A DNA stretch of 64,000 nucleotides from Aplysia californica (lineage: Eukaryota; Mollusca; Gastropoda; Aplysiida; Aplysiidae), in NCBI RefSeq assembly GCF_000002075.1, contig NW_004797871.1, forward strand, positions 52,641-116,640, read 5' to 3'. Below the pieces are notes generated by a model. The model was not told the DNA's origin. It searched no databases and saw only the letters and a program-made list of their open reading frames with translations. A program made the translations under genes and the position numbers. Below are positions 49,653 to 61,361 of this stretch, piece after piece. Each line of letters starts with the position of its first letter. Positions within the stretch are counted from its first letter, which is position 1.

Positions 49653-50704
49653 CCCATTGCACCCGCATTACGAGTATACTCGTAGCTGCCGCGCACTTCC
49701 ATCCACCAAGCTACGAGAATAGTCGTATCAAAGTACCAGTCCACAAAATCGATTCCGAACCACTTTTCCAGGTTTCTATTATTACTATTAAAAATAATGT
49801 AAAGCGAGCACTGAAATCTTCATGGACGAGAAGAGAAAAAAAACAACCGCAAAAAAGAACTGTGGCACGGCTATATTTGTGTTTGTCGAAATACATGAAC
49901 CATGTTTTTAGTTTTGTTTTAGGCATAAGCGGCAAAGAAAGTGAAAGTAGGTGTAAATGTAGGAAAACAAGACGATCGGTTTGATTTTAGTCCCTTGAAA
50001 ACTTTGAAAAAAGCTAGATTTACTTTAAGCTGTCGATGAGTCGCAATCGGACTAGTATTGTTTTCTCTGCCCTTTCCTTCCTCTTTCTCTCTAATAATAT
50101 GAAAAGCACATTTTAAGTGAAATTTAAGTGAAATTTCATGTCTCACGACGCAGTGGAATCAGGCTCTCGTCAATTTTTGGACATGTAGAGCTATATTTGG
50201 TATCATCTTAAAGCTTGTTCATTTGTCTTGCTTTGGATGAAAAAATAAATTGTTTTATAGAAGTCGAGATATTTGCAAATGAAGGAGATGGGAGTCACCT
50301 GGTTTCAGAGGTAAAATTAATGAGAAAATGGAGGCCAAAGATGAGTTATTTCCTTAGATTGAGAGTTCGTGGAAATTGAAAATGTATATGTTTTGTGCCT
50401 TTAATCAACGTTTTTCAGTAAAATCCACACTGAAATGTTTTTTTAATGGACATGAAAGGTGTTGAGCCAAAAAACGAAAACTTGATAAAAATTTCACAAA
50501 CCTCAGAAAAAATGCTTGTTTCTTCACTTTGATTATATTGACGAGCACCTGATTTCAACACGCCTCACATATTGATAGCTTAGATAGTTTGGGCAAACGG
50601 TGTCTATGGTTAGTTTGTCAAGTTCAGACTGATTTTTCCCCCTGGCTCGCGGCAAGCCAGGTGGACACAAGCACACTGCCCGCGGCAACATAGGGTGAAT
50701 TGGG
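49653..50704. mobile_element. piggyBac-like TTAA-flanked element with nested insertion
   Basis: TTAA precedes CCCATTGCACCC at the left and follows GGGTGAATTGGG at the right, giving inverted termini CCCATTGCACCC against CCCAATTCACCC. Near the left end is a 16-bp palindrome, TACGAGTATACTCGTA, with a diverged echo at about 49712. The second copy of the 437-bp TIR element lies inside (50139-50570). No transposase frame remains. TTAA targets are characteristic of piggyBac; the family is inferred from that. Confidence 0.7.
50139..50570. mobile_element. 437-bp TIR element, copy 2 (nested)
   Basis: Same orientation as 42069-42505 and alignable throughout (GCAGTGGAATCAGGCTCTCG, AAGTCGAGATATTTGC, CCTTTAATCAACGTTTTTC). 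The terminal arm has decayed on the left (TCTCACGACGCAG). Confidence 0.8.
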
Positions 50705-50992
50705 TTAATATTATATATACAGGGCCAGGGATCAACAAACTTTTTTCAAGGTCGGCTGAATAACTGATAGATGCAGAGTGCGGGCCAGGTAACTATGATA
50801 CCGTTATTATGATGAGTCCCTAGTTAGTTGCCAGCCTGTGATGAATAATGAGGGGATCTCCATATTTGTGGTTGGAGAAATGTTTTAAATGAAAGTTTTG
50901 TCATAAACTGAGCAAGAATGTGTTATTTAATAAAAGTCAAGCTAGAAGTTGTGAAATTAATTCATGCAATTTTATGTGCAGTGTGGAGTTTA

Positions 50993-51297
50993 ACTCATCT
51001 CCGAGGGGGGTAAACCCACTACTATGCGGGGACCCTGTTTTGGTAATAAATTTAAATCTAAAAATGACAAAAACGTCATTTAACGGGTCATTAAATCAAA
51101 ACAAGTGAACCTATTTTGATAGTTCTTCATCTAATGAATGAACTCCCAGTAAAAGAGACCTGTTTTCAACAATTGCTGAAAAGTAATTTAATGTCGAAGT
51201 CGTCATAAATGAATGTGCCCAGGCCGCTGGCAGCGGCTCATCAGCACAGGGGTTCCGACCGCAAGCAGCTGGGAGCGGCTTGCTGGAGATTAAGAGA
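50993..51297. mobile_element. TA-flanked MITE, copy 3
   Basis: ACTCATCTCC after a TA; GGAGATTAAGAGA before a TA. Same orientation as copy 1 at 34830-35102. Ends about 360 bp before the TOP3B leader splice site. Confidence 0.75.
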
Positions 51298-51705
51298 TAA
51301 TGAAATAATTGAATTATTCCTCAGTGCGCTTCTAACTTATCGTCCTCGTTAGTTTTGTTTCCCCCGCATAGGCACTGGCCTATATTTTTATACTAAAAGA
51401 TAGATGTTGTGTCCACAGGATCTGAAGTGTATGGACAAAATGTGTAGGGTGTAGACTGACTGAGGGAAAGCTGACAAATTGGAATTTCTATTCTTGTTTA
51501 GGGTCTATCATTTTCGACTATCTATATAGGCCTATAATATACAATAAAAATGACAGTATCTCTGTGAAACATAATTGCCATTTTATGTTCTAAATATTTG
51601 ACTTTTCAATGAGTTCAGTTTTAAACCATATTTTCACACACCTGTATGACTTCTTTTCAGTTAATATCTTGCCTTGTTGCCTCCTGGCACGGGTTTAGCT
51701 AAGCC

Positions 51706-51939
51706 ATGAAGGTGGTGTTGATGGTGGCTGAGAAGCCATCTTTGGCTCAGTCCTTGGCCAAGATCCTTTCCAATGGCAACATGACATCAAGGAAAGGCTC
51801 CAACGGGGCTTGCTCTATTCACGACTACAATGGTCGGTTCAATGGTGAGCCGGCTCACTTCAAAATGACGTCAGTTTGCGGCCACGTCTTGGGGGTGGAT
51901 TTTCCTGGAAAATTCAACAACTGGGATAAAGTGGATCCT
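51706..51939 (+). CDS. TOP3B: TOP3B exon 1 (coding)
   Basis: Residues 1-78. [16 protein letters not shown] opens the TOPRIM domain; [10 protein letters not shown] matches human exactly. Donor GTAAGT. Confidence 0.97.
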
Positions 51940-54900
51940 GTAAGTTTTGCTACACTGTGTTGTTTGTCGTCTTGTTGCATTTTCTTTTCGTCTGAAATTA
52001 AATTACATTGTTTACTGTAAAATTCATTTTGGTCTTATGGTTTGCAGTGTTTTATTTCATGTCACAGATCACATATGCCATGGCATGAGTTTGGGATGAA
52101 GAAAAAAAGAGAAATATGGACAATCTCTTTGATAATCACTTAATACCTTGAAACGAAAAACCAGAAATAAAGAAGGGAAACAAAAAAAAAGTAGATCCAA
52201 CAAGTGGTAGGCTACTAGAGGGCGCTGTATAAACTTTTTTCAGGCTTAGATGATTTTCTTTTTGCGTTTTGAATGATATGCTATTGTCACCAAACCTATT
52301 TAAATGAAAGAATCTGTTAGGGGAAAACAAAGCTCAAAGAACTATCCTTGTCTAGACTCTCTTCTCTTTTAATAGGCTCCTACTAATTAATATTTCTGTT
52401 TTCTTTTTAGGTTGAACTGTTCACAGCTCCGATTCAGAAAAAGGAAGCAAATCCGAATCTACACATGCCTGCTTTTCTTCGTAAAGAGGTGGGCACATAT
52501 TTCCTTGATTGATTTTGGTTGTGTGTTTTCCAGAGTGTTTTGAAGAAAAAAGTATTTGATTTGAACAATACAAACTTACCCCTGCAAAGAAAAGTAATTC
52601 AAATGATAATAGATTGCATTTATGTAGCGCTTTATCCCATGCGAGTATAAGCTCTGAACGCTTTGCATCAATCACATGATCGCTGATCACAATACTTCAT
52701 TCATGCAAGATTAAGTATTTCACAGTAACAAGAAAAACCAGTTCAATCATATAAAGAAGAACTGTCACTACCATACATTAATTATATAATACACAAGTAT
52801 CTGGATGTCCTGTCTTGTCTGTTAATATAATCATTATTATAATCAACCCAGCTCCTCTTGAACAATGAAATAGTATGTGCTCAAAGACAGTGGTTTCACA
52901 AAGTCAATTTATTTGCATGATAGTTTCATGCACCTTTTTTATGCAAGTTGTATTGATCATTTATAGTCATGGAAGAGAGAGGTATTTTAGAGTAATGAAT
53001 ATAGACTGAGAATTTGTGTACACTGTTCTCTTCTGTACTTATCAGAGGAGAGTATTCTTTCTTTGTGCACTTAGATAATGAGGAATGTGGTTCCAATAGT
53101 TTTTCTTCTTTCTCTGTTGTTTTGGACCTTCCCCTGCCAGCCAACATTGCTGACTTGATGCTGAACTTGAGTACTATTGAAAGTTCAAGACTTATCTGAT
53201 CTCTCAGTGAATTCTGAGTTTTCTCTTTTGACCTGAAACATTTCCTCTCCAGCACCTGATGTGTTGTTAAGGAACCAAGTACTTCACTTATAGAATAAAC
53301 TGCAGTATGTCTTGCAGGGCGTTCAGTTTATTGCAAAAACTAAAACAAATTCTTTCTCTCAGGCTACGAATGTGGATTACCTGGTGCTGTGGCTTGATTG
53401 TGACAAGGAAGGGGAAAATATTTGCTTTGAGGTCATTGACTCTGTACGAGGTGCCATGAATCGTGTTTCTGGACAGGTACTCTTGCTAACTCTTTGTCTT
53501 TATGTGGTGAATGTTCTCCTTATTGTTTACTTTTGTTTTTTGTTCAAATATTCTGTATCAAATTAGTAGGCCTACTTTAATTTTCATGCATGCTTTATAA
53601 AGATTATCATTTTTGTTCTAATATTCTTTGTTGAAGGGTTATTTTGAGACAAATTGTAATATACTGACGGTCATTAAAAACGCACCACTTACAAAACAAT
53701 TCAAATAATGGTGATGTGTTTGGTTTTTTTTTACAGAATATATACCATTGCATTCCATGGTCATTGTGTGAACATTCACAGCTGAAATGAAATGAAAAGC
53801 TAAAATGGCACCGCAAGCACAAAAGCATGAAGTAACAAAAGTCCTGTTTAAAAAATCAGAGCAGTAAATTGAGTTTTTAACACTTGCTTTAGTATTGTGT
53901 ATGTTCTCCATTGGCCTGAATACAGGATTGGCAGCGTCTTCCCAAGGAATTCACAAGAGTCTGAATGAACACCTGTGGAATCTGTACCCACTCATTTGTC
54001 AAAGAACGCCTCAGCTCTTGGAGATTGTATACAGGTTTTCCACAGGACAAACGGCGGCCAGACGGTGGCCAAACTTGTCCCGCACATGCTCAATTGGTGC
54101 CATGTCAGCAGACAGTGATGGCCAAGGCAGGACATCGATGTTGTTTGCCTACAGAAAAGCAGTGGTGGCTCAAGCGGTGTGCGGGTGGGTGTTGTCGTGT
54201 TGGAATAACTGCAGCTCTAGGTGTTGACCAAATAACGGCACGACGTGGTTCTGTAGAACTGGTATGTGTACGTGTTGGCATTCACAGGCTGGTCGAAGAA
54301 GTACAGTGGTGTGCCATAAAATTGTTGCTGAACGCTCCCAATACCATGACGCTTCCTCCTCCCCATCTATCGACCTCCAGCATGCAACAGTTAGCGTAGC
54401 GCTCACCGGGGCGTCTCCAGACCCTTCTTCTCCCGTCAGCATGTCAGAAAAGACTACAGTCCTCCACTGGCGTCCTGTCAACTGTAAATACTTCCTGGCC
54501 CACTGCAAACGTTGACGGTGCCTCTGTGTCAGGACAGGACCAACATACGGGCGTCTGGCTGCAAGTCCTGCTTCCAGCAAACGGCGCCGCACGGTCCATT
54601 CAGATACTGGTCCACGCCGACCAACCACTTGACGACCATTTTGCGGTGCTGGCATGAAACTGTCACAAAGGTGATGTTGGCGAATGTAACGGTCTTGCGC
54701 TGGTGCTGAAACTCGTTGTTGGCCTCTCCGTCGCCGATCTGCTGTAGATCCAGTAGCTGGATTTCCTTGAGACAACCGGATAACAGTCGAGCGGCTACAG
54801 TTCATGTGCCTGGCAACTTGCCGTGCTGCTATTCCGGTTTGGGGCTTTGATTTTGCATGGAAAGTCGTGGCATTATTTACGAAAAAAATCCGTCACACAG

Positions 54901-56666
54901 AGTAAAGAATGTCAGTTTCTGTTATGGGCGAATATAATCTCTCCCTAACAGCCAAAATATCTGTCTCGCAAAACAAAGTTTAAGCTTGAGGTCGACACAT
55001 TGGATTTTTGCATGTTGCACGTGGGCATTGACAGTTTTGAACGGGGAACTTCAAATTTTGTGATTGGTAACCTCTGTTGCCTGTGAACTTTTGTCAATCT
55101 CAATTGATGTCTCTGGATAAATTTTCGTGCAAAATGTGCTCAATCCAAAATGGTGCATTTTTAATGACCATCAGTATGAAAAGCAAAAATAGTTTGCTTT
55201 TTGTCTTCTTTATGAAGAGCTTACGGTCAATTTGTTCTCTAAGTTCTGTTATTATGTATTGTTACAAATTGTTGCTTTAGGTTTTAGTGAATTTATGTTT
55301 GGGCTATTTTTCACAAAACATTTGTTTGGTATGGGTGGTTCTTCTTGTTATGGTTTTAACATCCCTTCAACACTGTAAGGTGGAACCTCCAAAGTTAATG
55401 TTTATCTGCAACAAGACCAAGGAAAATGGATGGAAACCCTTGAAAAAAAAGTAGAACGACTCAAGTTCAAGAATGTCCTAGTGGGATTCAAACTTGGGCC
55501 ATCCATTCTATGGTCCAGCATGGTACGAACTGAGCACGAGCTGCACGAACGAGTTCTGTTCCCAGTTTGTCATGAATTAACAGCCATGTATATAAATCTT
55601 TTTATCCTTAAATTACCTATCTCATACTGAGGATATAAAATGCTGAACAGTCTTACCCCAACCACTGTATTGATGATTGTTTAAATTCCTTATTTATCTG
55701 AACAGAGAGAGAACTAGATTGGTATCATGTCCAATTGCTTTTTTCTTTAACCAAAATGTCTCTCCTCTCAATGGTCTCTTTCTCACAGCAAATCTACAGA
55801 GCCCGATTCAGCGCCATCACAGACACTGACATCAAGCATGCGATGAACAACCTGGTCAGCCCGAACAAAAACGAGGCTCTCTCTGTCGATGCACGACAGG
55901 AGCTGGATTTGAGAATTGGCTGTGCCTTCACCCGCTACCAGACTCGCTTTTTCCAGGTAAAAGACCTTGTTCAGGGGGAGGAACTCCTAAGCAATAGTTG
56001 TGCTTTATTGGTGGATATTTATATTTTTAGACCTGCCAGGGTCAGTGTTTTACATGAAGTATTTGTAAAAATGAACGTGTGTTCAAGTTTTTGCATTAAG
56101 TCTTGTCCTGCGTCTGGGCTGAGATGCGAATCTTATCCGTAACCTATTGCATCTGACTTTTCCGGCGGGTCGTCGGGGTCACTCAGCATGTACTGTTAGT
56201 GTACAGCAAGCGGCACTAGAAACGTGTGTTTTCGCTGTGAATACCGAGGGGGTGTGTTAATCGACAATGAGCTACCAACTTGGCGTGTTTGAATGAGACA
56301 TTTGCCTCAGTTACAAACCAACGCGGACGGTTCTTGAAGTAGGCCACAAACGCACACAAACTCAAGCAGACTGATGCACTCACACTGGAGCTGTGGGACA
56401 ACAGGACCTGATCATCACGCGGACGATGCTCAGCACACGTGCGCTGAGCCAGGGCCTGACAGACACGGGACCGGACGAAAGGCGAGGTGCCAAAATACAA
56501 TTATCGGGGAATATAAACCCAGCACCCGCAGGAGCAGGGTTAAAAACTGTTTCCTGTATTTCTTGTTTACTGTGGATTACGTTGATAATTATTGTTAGAG
56601 AAAAGTGTTAGTTCATGACGGATTGTTTGAAGACTTATCTGTTTCCTATTTGCTGAAACATTTTCC

Positions 56667-56738
<72 letters not shown>

Positions 56739-59700
56739 CCCCCTCTCCCTCTCCCTCTTCCTTTTCCTCTCCCTCTCCCACTCCCACTCTCCGTCTCCCC
56801 CTCTGTAGATTACAATGCTGCTGCTCATGTGATTAAAGGTTTTCAAGGTTCCTTTCCTTCGTACTTTTTTCAGGGTAAATATGGAGATTTGGACAGTACT
56901 CTGATTTCTTATGGCCCCTGCCAAACTCCAACTCTGGGGTTCTGTGTGGAACGTCATGACAAAATACAGTCCTTTAAACCCGAGGCCTACTGGGTCATTC
57001 AAGTACAGGTATGGAGAGTGGCTAATTGAGAAGTTATGTTGCAGATGACAGGTGGAGGGGGAGGGGGGGAGTTTGCAATCTTTTGGGGGTTTGTTTTAGT
57101 AGTTTGTTTTCTTTGGAGGATTTTTTTGTGTTTTTGTTAAAACTTTTCTTGTCTGGTACTTACGGTAGAGAGACCCTGTGGTTGGTTGGCTAGTGGACAC
57201 AGGTTGCCTAAGGCCAAGATGGGGATGGTTTTTAGATGAGTGACCACAGCACCGTGTCCATGTATTACACTCAGCCTTGAAGATAGTAGTATCGGGCTGA
57301 AAGTTGTAATGACTTGCAGGTGTTAGAAGTATTTTTTGTTATTTCAAGTAAGCTGTATTGTACCAGGCATTTTCAAAGTAATTGCGGTCTATGGGAATAA
57401 GTATAGTTTTATTTACTTCCTCTTTATTACTTTTCTTTCTCCTTTTGCCATAAGGTCGTAATGTCTTGTTAACACATTTCTCCCCATATATATAGGGATT
57501 TTCCCTTTTGAAGTTTTATTACCTTTGATAAAAAGAATTACGTTTTATCACATTTTTTTTTTGTCTTTCAATCTTTCATTTTACTGCACAGTCAATCTCT
57601 CAATAACAAATGGTTACATCGAAAGACAGACATTTCCTCTAAACAAGAGTAAAAATGATTGAAAAGTTATCGTATTCGGGGGTGTTTTTCTGCCACGTCT
57701 ATTTTTTGCTTGAAAATTCCAAAAATTTACTTCTGCAGTGGAAATCATTCCTGGCAAATTTGTGAATTTACCGAATACAAAAAAGGGGTAAAAATAAAGC
57801 ATAAGTCTATGACTCCGCTCCCCCTTCCTCATCCAAGTGCCCAACCTACTGTGTAGCATCTGGTATCGCATAGTGGGGTTGCAGCAACATCTTTTTAGAG
57901 CAAGAAACAGTATGGTGTGGTCGTTATCACACATGAAGACATAGGGGTTGTACTTACTTTAACTGAAAAGGGTTAATAGATCCTCATTCCCTCCTCCCCT
58001 GCTGGAAAATAGGAACAAAGTGTTTTTGAAAGATTAAGAAATTGAACTTAATTTTTTTTTCCAATGAAATAGAACAAAGATTTTCCTTTCCCTTGAAATT
58101 TAAAACGTTTTGACTGGCTATAATAATAAATATGTTGCAGGTGACTCTACCCGATGGGAAAGCCTTACGTCTGGACTGGGACAGAGTGCGACTTTTTGAC
58201 AAAGAGGTGGCACAGATGTTCGTGAATCGTATCAAAGGCGGTGATGGAGCACAGTAAGCTGACTTTGTTGTTTGTGGTTTTAACGATTGCATTGTTTCTG
58301 TGGTGACTGATTGGGTGTACAATGATAGACAGTACAGTGCCTCTGGACTTGATATTCTTTTTACCTTTAACCTCCAAACTGGCCCGCCTGGGAGAAAACA
58401 CGCACGGAAACAGTGTTTACTACACAGACATTACTGATTATTTGAAGATCTTTCTGAAGTAGATGCTGGTAAGGATGAGGACTGCCCTGAGTGGGATATG
58501 GAATGTGATTCTGACGATGATATGTATGAATGAAGGCATGAATTACTCTGAGGAGCTCAGGCAAAGGGGCACAGTAGGCTCTGGAGGTCATGGCTCAAAG
58601 GGTTAATTTGATGAAATGTGAATCTCTGGTCCTTTTTTTTCTGGAATTTGGGGGGAAAATTTAAAAAATACTGGCAAACTCTTAAAAAGTTCTTGTACAT
58701 CTTTTTGAATGATGGGCACATTACAGTTTATTTGTTTTGCGGACTATTCATCAAGTTTAAAGACACTTCTACTCTGAGGTGGAGTGGGTTGTTAAATACA
58801 GAGGTGCTGAAGTTCTGACTTGAAATCCTTAAGATTTTTGCTGACTTCAGGCTAATCAAATAAGTTGTTACACCTGATATAAAAACAGTCTTGGTATATA
58901 TTTGAAAAAATGACCCATGAATTTTAAGTCTGTGTGGGAGTGTTTCCACCGTGTCCAAAAACTGTTGGGTTTGTTTGATAGTCAGTGGGAAGTATCATGT
59001 GGTCTGCTCCATCTACTTCTTTTCACAGTTACTTTTGTTGTGGTTCTGTTCGTGGTGAAATGTGACTGTTGTTGTGCAAGCAAATGTGTAAGGCCTTCTC
59101 CCTTGACCCCAAAATATCTGTCTCCAGCATGCAGACAAGTCGTTTCAGCTTGCCTTTCATAAGTTTTTAATTTCTTTGCCCATGGAGTGGTATAGCTTGT
59201 TCACTTTCGTCTGACAGCCTTGAAAACAAAGTAATAAAAATCACTCTGTTTAATCGTCTCTGATCTTTGCATACAGATGTAAAAGTTGGATGCTCTTCAG
59301 AATCTAAAATCCCATTCATTAAGGTCACTGCAGACTAAGGACCCAACACGTTTTCTTTGGTTTTAGCCTAAAGAGGGTCTAAACAATGATAGGGGATTTA
59401 CAGCGTACACCTAAAACATCTGAAAGTTAACATATTTTCCTCAACACCACACTTTAATGTAGGCTTAGAAACATGATTCAAGGGATGCGGTGAGTACTTT
59501 TCGAGACTCGCTTGGAGTCGTCCCGACAGCTGGGGGATAAAATCTACAAGTTTACACGGAAATGTGGGACAAGGTGGTTTCACTTACTCAAAATGAGCAA
59601 CTTGAAAGCTAGACTACTGTAAGTCATTTATTTTAGTGATCCTGTGTATGCATCCAAAGAGCAGTTTTTAATATAGGGCCTAAAACGAAAAACTTTTTTT

Positions 59701-61103
59701 TTGTTTGGTCGCTGGCTTGCAGAAGTACCATGCTAAGTTTCGTGGGCCTAGGTAAATTAATAAATGAGCTAGAATTTGTTTAATGTGGACAGACAAAAGT
59801 GAACGAGCTATAGCTATTTAAAGAGGCCTATTTCATTGACAGCTGTGCTTGTCCCTGTCTGTGTTATTTATTTTTGGTCTAAAGACTCAGTTATTTTTAA
59901 ATCATATTTTACCTGCTAGTTTGATTCTTCTTCCTTCTAACAACATGACAGAGCATATATATGTATTTTAAACAATTCTTTTGCAATTACTGGGCCTGTA
60001 TACATCGCTCATGTCATTTTGTAAGCTCTCAAGGTTTTATTTCACTGTGAAGCACCTAGGTTCACAATTAAATGGGCACAATTGAAGTGATCTTTATCGG
60101 GTTTTTTAATCATCTGACTCGAGGAACTGTTTGACTGATTGTCCAAAACTTTCTGTTTGTCTGTTATGTGCAGGGTCCTCGACACAGTACAGAAAAAAGG
60201 AGAGAAAGCCCGCCCCCTAGCTCTGAATACAGTGGAGATGTTACGAGTGGCTAGTTCAGGTCTAGGTAAGCCAATGAGAGCATGTTCGATATTAATTAGT
60301 AGATGTCAAGTGATCTAATTGTTATTAACAATTTGGAATTTTTTTTTTTACATAAAATATTGTGTTTTTCTTTAGAACCTGATTATGTGCATTGTCATAA
60401 GTCATATGTTCCAAAATCTGTTATTTCCTTTTTTTTTACTCCTTCATTCATGGTGTGATTTGGGGATATTGGGTATTTGAGGATTATTAAATATCTGAGG
60501 TGCAATTTAGAAAAGAAAAAGAAAATGGTAATATAAAAGAATAGGAGGGAATGAACCACAACATTGTTCCCACCCTCAGAACCACAATATCGTCCTTGTT
60601 ATGTTCCCATCAAAATATGTCTAGTACTGTAGCATACTATTAGTCGTACACTGCAACCCTGCATCGACAGGTAGGGATTATAATTGATAATAAGAAATTA
60701 TTTCTTATAATAAAGCATCTGACCCATTGTTAAAAAACTTGTTTAACTAGATCAATTTTGCAAAATTTTATCTTTCAGGAATGGGGCCACAGCATACTAT
60801 GCAGATTGCAGAGCGACTTTACACACAGGGCTACATCAGCTACCCCAGGACTGAGACCAATTCCTACCCCGAGAATTTTGATCTCAAGTGGGTACCACAT
60901 CATTTTTCTTATCAGTTGTTTTCCTATCTCTTTGATTGAGTGACTATTTATTTGTTTGTGTGTCTGATTGCGGGTACCTTACACTACATTTTTTTAAAAT
61001 AATTTTTGAAGCATTTTTATATTTCATGACCTGCAACAACTGTGGAATATATTGTGTTGATATAATCTCACTCTCTCTCTTGCTCTTTTTCTCTTACTCT
61101 TTT

Positions 61104-61135
<32 letters not shown>

Positions 61136-61163
61136 GCTCTCCTTCTCTCCCTCCCTCTCTCTC

Positions 61164-61194
<31 letters not shown>

Positions 61195-61200
61195 TGCTTG

Positions 61201-61232
<32 letters not shown>

Positions 61233-61329
61233 TCCTCTCTCTCTCTCTCTCTCCTTTGCTCTCTCTCTCTCCTTTGCTCTCTCTCTCTCCTTTGCTCTCT
61301 CTCTCTCTCCTTTGCTCTCTTTCTCTCCC

Positions 61330-61361
<32 letters not shown>

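Noticed and set aside
53895-54515. Plus-strand frames of 83-144 codons
   Set aside because: Antisense shadows of the Tc1-like transposase.
57170-57310. Possible 5S rRNA-derived segment (GATGGTTTTTAGATGAGTGACC)
   Set aside because: Only a loose resemblance to the 5S internal promoter; box spacing and flanks do not fit.
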